Positions 43,743-51,327 of a stretch of 64,000 nt of DNA are shown in pieces. Source of the DNA: a bacterium (GTDB taxonomy: Bacteria; Actinomycetota; Acidimicrobiia; Acidimicrobiales; Bin134); contig JAPOVT010000046.1 in assembly GCA_026708015.1 (NCBI GenBank), positions 80,187-144,186 on the forward strand, written 5' to 3'. The notes below the pieces were generated by a model. The model searched no databases and was not told the DNA's origin. It was given only the letters and a program-made list of their open reading frames with translations. The translations under genes were made by a program, and so were the position numbers. Position 1 is the stretch's first letter; each line of letters starts with the position of its first letter.

Positions 43743-45116
43743 ATGCTTGACGATCGCAAGCGGGCTCAACGTCACCTCGTTCCCCATTTCACGCGGGGCG
43801 ACGCATGGATGGCGGACGGTCTGGTGGTGATCGACCGCGGCGAGGGCTGCTACGTATGGGACACCGACGGCAACCAGTACCTCGATGGTCTCTCCAGCCT
43901 GTTCTGCACCAACCTCGGTCACGGTCGCAGCGACCTGACCGCGGCGGCGGCCAAGCAGATGGACAAGCTGGCTTTCTACTCCAACTGGGGTTTCGCTCAT
44001 CCGTCGTCGGTGGAAGCAGCCTCGATGATTGCCGCGGTCGCCCCCGACGAACTCGACCGGGTGTTCTTCGTGAACTCGGGTTCGGAGGCGGTGGAGTCGG
44101 CTCTCAAGTTCGCCCGCTGCTACCACTTGGCCAATGGCGACGAGCAGCGCCACAAGGTGATCGCTCGAAACTGGGCCTACCACGGCACCACCCTCGGTGC
44201 CCTCATGCTGGCTGGCATTCCCAACCTGCGAGACCCGTATCTGCCCCTGCTCACCGGTCCGGTGCGGCACGTGCCCAACACATTGGGCTGCCACCTCGAG
44301 GCCGGTCAATCTGCCGCTGAGCTGCCCTGCGTGACCGCCATCGAAGAGGCCATCGTGGCCGAGGGCCCCGAAACAGTGGCCATGGTGATCGCCGAGCCGG
44401 TACAGAACGGCCGCGGCGCGCTGGTGCCCCCAGAGGGCTACTGGCGGGAGCTGCGCCGTATCTGTGACGCCCATGGCGTGCTGTTGTGCGCCGATGAAGT
44501 GATCAACTCGTTCGGTCGTCTCGGACACTGGTTCGGCAGCGAGCGCTTCGGCGCAGAGCCCGACATGATCACCTTTGCCAAAGGCGTCACCAGCGCCTAC
44601 GTGCCCTTGGGCGGCCTCGTGGTGCGGGGCTCGCTGCTGGAGCGAGTGTGGGACTCCTCCCTGGCCATGTATGTCCACGGGTCCACATTCGGCGGCCATC
44701 CCGTTTCCACTGCCGTCGCCGCCGCCAACATGACGGCGCTGCGCGACGAGGAAGTCATGGCCAACGTTCTGCGAAACGAGAGCCGGCTGGCTGGCGGACT
44801 GCGCGATCTGATGGCGTCCCACGCCTGCGTGAAAGATGTGAGAGGAACGGGCTACTTCTACGCCGTGGAGCTGATGCGGGACCGGGACTCCGGTACCGAT
44901 CTGACCGAGGCCGAGTTCGCGTCGCTGCTGCCGGGCGGGGCACTGGACCGGTTCGTGAGGGAGGCGCGGGTGCTGGTGCGACCAGATTCCCGCGGTGCCG
45001 CCATGCTGATGATCTCGCCGCCGCTGGTGGCTGACGCTGAAGTGATCGACGACCTGCTGAGCCGGGTCGACCAGGTGTTCAACCGCGTGGGCGGTTGGCT
45101 CAAGGCCTTGAAATGA
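43743..45116 (+). CDS. tpa: Class III aminotransferase, probable taurine:pyruvate aminotransferase
   Basis: 457-residue PLP enzyme: FVNSGSEAVESALKFAR, RNWAYHGTTLGALMLAG, ADEVINSFGRLGHWFGSERF, and the PLP Lys at about 280 in ITFAKGVTSAYVPLGG; C-terminal REARVLVRPDSRGAAML. This matches the omega-amino acid:pyruvate group that includes Tpa, which turns taurine plus pyruvate into sulfoacetaldehyde plus alanine. The assignment to taurine rests on context: TauABC-like transporter, Pta and Xsc follow. The start follows a very strong GGGGGGAGGGG Shine-Dalgarno. Another omega-amine substrate cannot be excluded. Confidence 0.82.
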   Translation: MLDDRKRAQRHLVPHFTRGDAWMADGLVVIDRGEGCYVWDTDGNQYLDGLSSLFCTNLGHGRSDLTAAAAKQMDKLAFYSNWGFAHPSSVEAASMIAAVAPDELDRVFFVNSGSEAVESALKFARCYHLANGDEQRHKVIARNWAYHGTTLGALMLAGIPNLRDPYLPLLTGPVRHVPNTLGCHLEAGQSAAELPCVTAIEEAIVAEGPETVAMVIAEPVQNGRGALVPPEGYWRELRRICDAHGVLLCADEVINSFGRLGHWFGSERFGAEPDMITFAKGVTSAYVPLGGLVVRGSLLERVWDSSLAMYVHGSTFGGHPVSTAVAAANMTALRDEEVMANVLRNESRLAGGLRDLMASHACVKDVRGTGYFYAVELMRDRDSGTDLTEAEFASLLPGGALDRFVREARVLVRPDSRGAAMLMISPPLVADAEVIDDLLSRVDQVFNRVGGWLKALK

Positions 45117-45150
45117 GGCAATAAACATCCATCGATATGGAGGAACCATT

Positions 45151-47136
45151 ATGAAGCGACTACTGGCATTACTCATGGTGATGGGGTTGATTGTTGCGGC
45201 CTGCGGCAATGACGACGACGATGCTGCCCCCGACGAGGCGACCGCCCCCGAGGCTCCCGACGCCCCCGAGGAGATGATGCTCGATGAGTTGAACGTGGCG
45301 TATTTCTTGGAGTGGCCGACGGCGAACCAGGTGGCCCAGGCCCGCCAGACCTATGACGATGTGCTGGGTTTGACGGTGAACTGGATTCCGTTCGCCTCGG
45401 GCGGCGACATGGCCCAGGCTATGGAGGCCGGCGACATTGACATCTCCTACTCGCAGGGGCTGACGCCGTTCGCCAACTTCGTGACCGGCGGTTCGGATCT
45501 TCTGTTGATCGGTGTGGCGGTGAGCTATGCCGATGCCGACAACTGCGTGGCCAACCCCGACTTGGGGATCACCGCGGACAATGCGGCGGAGACCCTGGCG
45601 GGCCAGAGCATCTACACGCCTTTGGGCAACGTGACGCACTTCAAGCTGTTGAAGATGCTTGAGTACCTCGGCGTGGATACCGCCACCGTGGAGCTGATCC
45701 AGTCTGAGGGCGGCCCGGCTGCGGTGGCCGCGCTGGACTCGGGCGAGGTGGCCATGGCGTGCGCGTTCGGCGGCGCGGTGAACCAGATGGTCGCCAACGG
45801 CGGCAACCTGGTTATGACCGGCTCCGAGCAGGAGGCCATCGGCATCCGTGTGTTCGACATCATCTCCACCACCGGCACGTTTGCCGCCGAGCATCCCGAC
45901 GTCGTCACCGCCTTCTTGCAGGTGACCGAGGACGCCAACGTGGCCTACAACGACGACCGGGAGCCGTTCATTGACACCATCGCCGGAGCGGCGGGCATGG
46001 AGCGTGCGCCGACCATCGCACTGTTGGACGCCTTCTCGTTCCCCGAAAGGGACGTGCAGCTTTCGCGGGCATGGCTCGGCGGGACGGTGCAGCAGGTGAT
46101 GAAGGACCAGATGGACTTCTTCGTCGCCCAAGGCGAGATTGAATCGGCGCTGCCCAGCTACGACTCCTTCGTCGACACCAGCTTCCTGGAGGCCGTCGAA
46201 GGTCGGGCGAAGCCCGATGAGTTGAACGTGGCGTATTTCTTGGAGTGGCCGACGGCGAACCAGGTGGCCCAGGCCCGCCAGACCTATGACGATGTGCTGG
46301 GTTTGACGGTGAACTGGATTCCGTTCGCCTCGGGCGGCGACATGGCCCAGGCTATGGAGGCCGGCGACATTGACATCTCCTACTCGCAGGGGCTGACGCC
46401 GTTCGCCAACTTCGTGACCGGCGGTTCGGATCTTCTGTTGATCGGTGTGGCGGTGAGCTATGCCGATGCCGACAACTGCGTGGCCAACCCCGACTTGGGG
46501 ATCACCGCGGACAATGCGGCGGAGACCCTGGCGGGCCAGAGCATCTACACGCCTTTGGGCAACGTGACGCACTTCAAGCTGTTGAAGATGCTTGAGTACC
46601 TCGGCGTGGATACCGCCACCGTGGAGCTGATCCAGTCTGAGGGCGGCCCGGCTGCGGTGGCCGCGCTGGACTCGGGCGAGGTGGCCATGGCGTGCGCGTT
46701 CGGCGGCGCGGTGAACCAGATGGTCGCCAACGGCGGCAACCTGGTTATGACCGGCTCCGAGCAGGAGGCCATCGGCATCCGCGTATTCGACATCATCTCC
46801 ACCACCGGAGACTTTGCCGACACCTATCCCAGCTTGTTGACCGGCTTCTTGCAGGTGACCGAGGACGCCAACCGGGCGTACAACGACGACAGGGACCCGT
46901 TCATCGACACCATCGCGGGAGCTGCGGACATGGAGCGTGCGCCGACGATCGCACTGTTGGACGCCTTCTCGTTCCCCGAGAAGGACGTGCAGTTGTCAGA
47001 GGCTTGGCTCGGCGGGACCGTCCAGCAGGTGATGAAGGACCAGATGGACTTCTTCGTCGCCCAGGGCGAGATCGCCTCGGCACTGCCCAGCTACGACAGC
47101 TTCGTCGACACCAGCTTCCTCCAAGCCGTCAACTGA
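45151..47136 (+). CDS. TauA-like lipoprotein with two tandem substrate-binding domains
   Basis: 661 residues. A lipoprotein signal peptide (MKRLLALLMVMGLIVAAC, Cys18) and an acidic linker precede two complete NMT1/TauA-type binding domains, each beginning DELNVAYFLEWPTANQVAQ and ending VDTSFL. They repeat with a period of exactly 933 bases (311 residues). The usual protein has one domain of about 310-330 residues. The first 566 bases of the two units are identical and the remainder differs by roughly a tenth, so two once-separate, diverged genes have probably recombined, or the assembly has fused them. The protein would capture taurine outside the membrane and hand it to the TauC-like permease. 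Confidence 0.85.
   Translation: MKRLLALLMVMGLIVAACGNDDDDAAPDEATAPEAPDAPEEMMLDELNVAYFLEWPTANQVAQARQTYDDVLGLTVNWIPFASGGDMAQAMEAGDIDISYSQGLTPFANFVTGGSDLLLIGVAVSYADADNCVANPDLGITADNAAETLAGQSIYTPLGNVTHFKLLKMLEYLGVDTATVELIQSEGGPAAVAALDSGEVAMACAFGGAVNQMVANGGNLVMTGSEQEAIGIRVFDIISTTGTFAAEHPDVVTAFLQVTEDANVAYNDDREPFIDTIAGAAGMERAPTIALLDAFSFPERDVQLSRAWLGGTVQQVMKDQMDFFVAQGEIESALPSYDSFVDTSFLEAVEGRAKPDELNVAYFLEWPTANQVAQARQTYDDVLGLTVNWIPFASGGDMAQAMEAGDIDISYSQGLTPFANFVTGGSDLLLIGVAVSYADADNCVANPDLGITADNAAETLAGQSIYTPLGNVTHFKLLKMLEYLGVDTATVELIQSEGGPAAVAALDSGEVAMACAFGGAVNQMVANGGNLVMTGSEQEAIGIRVFDIISTTGDFADTYPSLLTGFLQVTEDANRAYNDDRDPFIDTIAGAADMERAPTIALLDAFSFPEKDVQLSEAWLGGTVQQVMKDQMDFFVAQGEIASALPSYDSFVDTSFLQAVN
45283..47136. 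repeat. Tandem 933-bp duplication in the tauA-like gene
   Basis: Unit 1 is 45283-46215 and unit 2 is 46216-47136 with the final stop. Identity is complete from 45283 to 45848 (paired with 46216-46781) and drops afterwards, for example GTFAAEHPDVV against GDFADTYPSLL. The period is a multiple of three, so the frame is kept. Confidence 0.92.
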
Positions 47137-47143
47137 GCACTGG

Positions 47144-47185
47144 CAGCGGGGGCGGGTGTAATTCCCTCCAAGCCCGCCCCCGCTG
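47144..47185 (+). terminator. Strong intercistronic hairpin after the tauA-like gene
   Basis: CAGCGGGGGCGGG (47144-47156) pairs perfectly with CCCGCCCCCGCTG (47173-47185) around a 16-base loop. There is no U-tract and the ATPase gene follows in the same direction, so it probably acts as a partial terminator or 3' stabiliser, giving more binding protein than ATPase/permease. This is usual for ABC importers. Confidence 0.65.
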
Positions 47186-47248
47186 GGAGCTCATTGCGGA
47201 ACAGCTAAGTTCCTACTGGGTTGATTCTCTAAGCCAAAGGCGGACGCT

Positions 47249-48622
47249 ATGGATTCGTTTGTTCAGGGACTGGCCGACGTATACGACGGCATCACCTATG
47301 TGATCGCCCGAGGTGCGTACTGGCTCTCGGTCGCACTTCTTGCTGCCGCCGCCTTGGCTGTGCTGGTGATGGTGGTTGATCTGGCCATTACACCGGCCCG
47401 CCGTTTCAAGGGCGCGGATCGGGCCGCCCAGCCCCGTGACGGTATCATCCTCATCGGCCAGATCATGGCTGGCGTGGCCATCATCGGGGGCGTCGTTCTG
47501 TCGTTCCGCGATACCGCGTCGCCGTGGCAGCCGGTGGTCTCGCTGGTGGGCGGGGCGGCGCTGCTGGCCATGCTGATGCTGTATCGGCGCGCCGACGAGG
47601 AGAGGCAGGCCGCCACGGCTTGGTACGTGTGGCTTGCCTTGGCGGCCAGCGCCACCATCGCGGTGATTTTGGCCTTCCTGCAGCGCGAGGATTCGTCGAT
47701 TCCCTATATGGGGCTGCTGGTGGCGGCGCTGGTAATCGCCCGGGCATGGTTGACGCTGGCGCGGCCCGAGGTGCACTTCGATCCGTCCAAGGTGGAGGTC
47801 GCCCGGGAGTCCAAAACGGAGAGCCCCCTCGTCGTGGAGGAGCTCGGCATGGTGTACGAGCTGCCCGACGGAGGCGGCGTGGAGGCGCTCAAGGACGTCT
47901 CCTTTACGCTCGAACCGGGCCGGCTGCTCACCCTGCTGGGGCCGTCGGGGTGCGGCAAGACCACGCTTTTGAACATCATCGCCGGCTTCCTGGCCCCCAC
48001 CTCCGGCGACGTGAGGCTGGGTAGTGAACCGATCACCGGACCGGGCCAAGACCGGGGCATGGTGTTCCAGCGGGGGGCGCTGTTCGAGTGGCTGAGCGTG
48101 AACGACAACGTGGGTTTCGGCGCTCGCATGAACGGGCGCTCTCGACCCGCCTCCCGCGAGGCAGTTCAGGACTTGCTGAACATCGTTGGGCTCCAGGACT
48201 TTGGCGACAAGGCCGTGTACGAGCTCTCCGGCGGGATGCAGCAGAGGGTGGCCTTGGCCCGATGTCTGGCTAACGATCCGAAGATCATCTTGATGGATGA
48301 GCCCCTGGGCGCCCTTGACGCGCTGACCCGAGAGAAGATGCAGAGCCTGGTGCTCAACCTGTGGAACGAGACCGGCAAGACCATCGTGCTGGTCACCCAC
48401 AGTGTGGAGGAGGCGCTGTACTTGGGCGACCAGCTCTTTGTGATGGCGCCGCGGCCGGGCCGCATCGAGCGGACCTACGAGCTTCCCTTCGCCCAGGAGG
48501 CGCTGACCGCGGATGCCCGCGAGCTGAAGACGTCTCAGGAGTTCATCGACACCCGAGAGGAGATCCTCACGATGATCTGGGAGATGGAAGAACAGATCAT
48601 GGGCACGGGAGGAGGTGCCTGA
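47249..48622 (+). CDS. TauB/SsuB-like ABC ATPase with an N-terminal membrane domain
   Basis: 457 residues, against about 260 for ordinary TauB. Residues 1-175 contain about five hydrophobic segments (near 24-47, 65-86, 92-111, 121-143 and 149-170). The C-terminal part is a nitrate/sulfonate-type ATPase: Walker A GPSGCGKTT (231-239), Q-loop MVFQRGALFEW, signature ELSGGMQQRVALAR, Walker B IILMDEP and the switch VTHSVEEAL. The membrane part starts at the natural ATG, so this is a real fusion rather than an annotation error. It overlaps the permease start (TGATG). It would power taurine import. Confidence 0.85.
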   Translation: MDSFVQGLADVYDGITYVIARGAYWLSVALLAAAALAVLVMVVDLAITPARRFKGADRAAQPRDGIILIGQIMAGVAIIGGVVLSFRDTASPWQPVVSLVGGAALLAMLMLYRRADEERQAATAWYVWLALAASATIAVILAFLQREDSSIPYMGLLVAALVIARAWLTLARPEVHFDPSKVEVARESKTESPLVVEELGMVYELPDGGGVEALKDVSFTLEPGRLLTLLGPSGCGKTTLLNIIAGFLAPTSGDVRLGSEPITGPGQDRGMVFQRGALFEWLSVNDNVGFGARMNGRSRPASREAVQDLLNIVGLQDFGDKAVYELSGGMQQRVALARCLANDPKIILMDEPLGALDALTREKMQSLVLNLWNETGKTIVLVTHSVEEALYLGDQLFVMAPRPGRIERTYELPFAQEALTADARELKTSQEFIDTREEILTMIWEMEEQIMGTGGGA

Positions 48623-49686
48623 TGGTAGAGGGACCGGGCGGGCACGCCGTGAAAGAGAACATCGAACAGCAGAACCGCACCGCGAACTGGCCCTTCAACT
48701 GGCTGTTCCGGGGCAAGACCGGCCAGAGCACCCGCAAGACGGTGACCTTTGGCGACGCGGCCGAAGTCAGCGGTGCGCTGCGGTGGACCATTTTCAGCCT
48801 GATCGTGATCTTGGCGCTGTGGTTCATATCCACCCGGGTGTGGGGACTGCCCCAGGCCTGGTACGACTACGCCGACGACGTGCGGGCCGGGCTCTCCGAA
48901 GACGAGAGCTACGGCCAGCGCGACCTGCTGCGAGACTGCGACCGGGCCGCCGACGACCCGGGGGACTTCCCCGGGCTGCCCTCGTGCTCTTATACGCAGT
49001 GGCTCAGCGAGTCGACCCTGCCCAGCCCGGGCCAGGTGTGGGACGCCACCTGGGACTTCGCCCGCAACGGCTATAGCGGGTTCACCCTGTGGCAGCACCT
49101 GTGGCTGAGCTTCAGCCGCTTGGCCAAGGGCTTGTTCTGGGGGGTGGCTATCGGGGTGCCCATCGGCCTGGCCATGGGCCTCTCCAGCCGCTGGCGGGGC
49201 ATCTTCGACCCCATCGTGGAGCTGTTGCGGCCCATCCCGCCGCTGGCGCTGATCCCCCTGTTCATCGTCTGGTTCGGCATCGGCGAGGAGGGCAAGGTGA
49301 ACCTGCTCCTGTTCGCCGCCATCTGGATCATGATCATCGCCGCCCGATCCGGAGTGCTGGCGGTGAACACCACCAAGGTGCATGCCGCCTATTCGCTGGG
49401 CGCGTCCAAGGCCCAAGTGCTGCGCCACGTGATCCTGCCCAACGCGCTGCCGGAGATTTTCACCGGGCTGCGAGTGGCCATCGGGGTGTGTTGGGGCACG
49501 TTGGTGGCCGCTGAATTGCTCGGGGCCAGCTCCGGTCTCGGATTCACCATCTTCAAGGCCCGCCAGTTCTTCCTGCTCGATCTGATGTTGTCGGCGGTGA
49601 TCCTCATCAGCATCCTCGGGGTGACCATGGACGTGGCCATGCGCATGGCTGAGAAGCGGCTCATCCCCTGGCGGGGCAAGGGTTGA
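48622..49686 (+). CDS. TauC/SsuC-like ABC permease
   Basis: 354 residues: an extended N-terminal region with one helix (WTIFSLIVILALWFISTRVW) and a Cys-containing loop, then the BPD_transp_1 core with about five helices and the coupling-loop motif YSLGASKAQVLRHVILPNALPEI (EAA loop). PIPPLALIPLFIVWFGIGEEGK is characteristic of taurine/sulfonate/nitrate permeases. The ATG at 48622 overlaps the ATPase stop by one base. The N-terminal extension of about 130 residues is longer than in E. coli TauC. Confidence 0.87.
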   Translation: MVEGPGGHAVKENIEQQNRTANWPFNWLFRGKTGQSTRKTVTFGDAAEVSGALRWTIFSLIVILALWFISTRVWGLPQAWYDYADDVRAGLSEDESYGQRDLLRDCDRAADDPGDFPGLPSCSYTQWLSESTLPSPGQVWDATWDFARNGYSGFTLWQHLWLSFSRLAKGLFWGVAIGVPIGLAMGLSSRWRGIFDPIVELLRPIPPLALIPLFIVWFGIGEEGKVNLLLFAAIWIMIIAARSGVLAVNTTKVHAAYSLGASKAQVLRHVILPNALPEIFTGLRVAIGVCWGTLVAAELLGASSGLGFTIFKARQFFLLDLMLSAVILISILGVTMDVAMRMAEKRLIPWRGKG

Positions 49687-50612
49687 CCAAACTCGAGCCA
49701 GCCGCGGGCCACGTCCCCATCACCGAGTCGTGGCGCCAGCGGGCGCGCGCCTCGAAGCGGCGGGTGGTTTTGGCCGACGGAGGCGACGAGCGGGCCTGGG
49801 CCGCCGCCCGGTATCTGGAACGGGAGGGTCTGGCCGATCCCGTGATCCTCGACGACCCAGCGAACTACTGCTCGCCAGCCGTGCAAGAGCAGATTGCGAT
49901 TTCGCCGAAAGTCGAGAAGATCGATTTGGGCGACCCACTCCACGTCGCCGCCCTCATGGTGGCGGCTGGCGAGGCCGATGCCTGTGTAGGGGGCGCGAGC
50001 CGGCCGACGCCGGATGTCGTGAGGGCCGCCCTGAGCTGCATCGGCCTGGCCCTGGGCGTCGACACCATCAGCAGCTGCTTCCTCTTGGTGCTGCCCGACG
50101 GGACTCCAATCACCTACGGCGATTGCGGCGTGGTCCCCGATCCCAGCCCCGACCAACTCGCCTCCATCGCCATCTCGACGGCCACCACCCATGAGCAGCT
50201 GGCGGGGGAGAGGGCCCGGGTGGCCATGCTGTCGTACTCCACCAAGGGGAGTGCCGACGGCTCGCGGGTGGAGCGGGTTCGCTCGGCCACCGAGATCGTG
50301 CGCCGGCGGATGCCGGCGCTGGCCGTCGACGGGGAGATGCAGTTCGACGCGGCCTGGGATCAGCAGGTGGCGGCGGCCAAGGCACCCGACTCGGAGGTGG
50401 CCGGTCGGGCCAACGTGTTTGTGTTTCCCGATCTCGACTCGGGAAACATCGCCTACAAGATTACCGAGCGCCTCGCTGGAGCTCGGGCCTATGGACCGCT
50501 GCTTCAGGGAACAGCTCGGGTGATCCACGACCTGTCGCGGGGTTGCAGCGCGGACGACATCGCCATGGTGGCCGTGATAGCGGCTTGCCAGGCTGCGAAG
50601 GGTTGTCCCTGA
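49683..50612 (+). CDS. pta: Phosphate acetyltransferase
   Basis: 309 residues: a PTA_PTB fold with RRVVLADGGDERAWAAARYL, DACVGGASRPTPDVVRAALS, SCFLLVLPDG, YSTKGSADGSRVERVRSAT, DAAWDQQVAAAKAPDSEVAGRANVFVFPDLDSGNIAYKITERL (read as consecutive blocks) and GPLLQGTARVIHDLSRGCS. It interconverts acetyl phosphate and acetyl-CoA, the step that recovers carbon after Xsc. The start is a TTG overlapping the permease stop (TTGA). Pta beside Xsc is the known arrangement in taurine degraders. Confidence 0.9.
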   Translation: MTKLEPAAGHVPITESWRQRARASKRRVVLADGGDERAWAAARYLEREGLADPVILDDPANYCSPAVQEQIAISPKVEKIDLGDPLHVAALMVAAGEADACVGGASRPTPDVVRAALSCIGLALGVDTISSCFLLVLPDGTPITYGDCGVVPDPSPDQLASIAISTATTHEQLAGERARVAMLSYSTKGSADGSRVERVRSATEIVRRRMPALAVDGEMQFDAAWDQQVAAAKAPDSEVAGRANVFVFPDLDSGNIAYKITERLAGARAYGPLLQGTARVIHDLSRGCSADDIAMVAVIAACQAAKGCP

Positions 50613-50623
50613 TGTCATTGGGC

Positions 50624-50651
50624 TCTAACAAATTCGCTATAGCTGCTAACT
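50624..50651 (+). promoter_or_regulatory. Candidate operator upstream of tetR (copy 2)
   Basis: TCTAAC-N8-TATAGC-N2-CTAACT, matching the element at 43681-43709 in spacing and order. It is followed by a good Shine-Dalgarno (GGAAGGACGGGGG) for the TetR gene, as expected for an autoregulated repressor. Confidence 0.5.
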
Positions 50652-50703
50652 TGCCTGCCATCCACCCCTGGGAATCGGGAGCGGGCAGGGAAGGACGGGG
50701 GAT

Positions 50704-51327
50704 ATGACTCAACGCAAGGGAGCTAAGTCTCCGGAGCGGCTACCGCTGGACAGCGCCAGGGTGATCGCCACCGCGGCGAGAATCGCCGACAGCGAAGGGC
50801 TCGATCGGCTAACCCTGACCCGGGTGGCCGATGAGCTCGGCGTGCGCCAGCCGGCTCTGTACCGCCACATCGGCGGATACGACGACCTCCTCCGCAGCCT
50901 CAGCCTGCGGGGACGGGAGATTCTGGCCCAGCGGCTGGCCGATGCCGCGGTGGGCCTCTCGGGAGACGACTCGGTGGCGGCGGTGGGCCACGCCTGGCGG
51001 CAGATGGTTCGGGATCATCCCGGCATCTACGCGGCCACCGATCGCTACCCGTGCGCCGGCGACGATGAGTTGGAAGCAGCGGTGGAGTGGGTGCTGGCCG
51101 TACTGGGCCAAACGCTGCGGGGCTACGACCTCACCGAGGAAGACCAGGTGCACGCGGCCCGCGCCCTGCGCAGCGCCTTTCACGGTTTCAGCCATCTCGA
51201 ATCAGGCGACGGTCATCCCCTGCCCCACGATCCCGAGGATACCTTCGACCACCTCGTGCAGCTGCTGTGCGCCGGAATCCAGCGGCTCTCCCGCAAGCCC
51301 CAGATGACCCCTGAGAGCGTTGCGTGA
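50704..51327 (+). CDS. TetR-family transcriptional regulator
   Basis: 207 residues. The N-terminal helix-turn-helix reads VIATAARIADSEGLDRLTLT then RVADELGVRQPALYRHIGGYDDLLRSL, the TetR pattern. The C-terminal region resembles the TetR_C (WHG-type) domain with AARALRSAFHGFSHLE. It sits in the middle of the taurine cluster and its stop overlaps the SoeBC-like start (GTGA), so it is transcribed with the sulfite-oxidising genes. I infer that it responds to taurine, sulfoacetaldehyde or acetyl phosphate. Confidence 0.87.
   Translation: MTQRKGAKSPERLPLDSARVIATAARIADSEGLDRLTLTRVADELGVRQPALYRHIGGYDDLLRSLSLRGREILAQRLADAAVGLSGDDSVAAVGHAWRQMVRDHPGIYAATDRYPCAGDDELEAAVEWVLAVLGQTLRGYDLTEEDQVHAARALRSAFHGFSHLESGDGHPLPHDPEDTFDHLVQLLCAGIQRLSRKPQMTPESVA

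Noticed and set aside
45169..46572. 467-codon minus-strand frame containing a long internal repeat
   Set aside because: The repeat merely mirrors the tandem duplication of the tauA-like gene on the plus strand.
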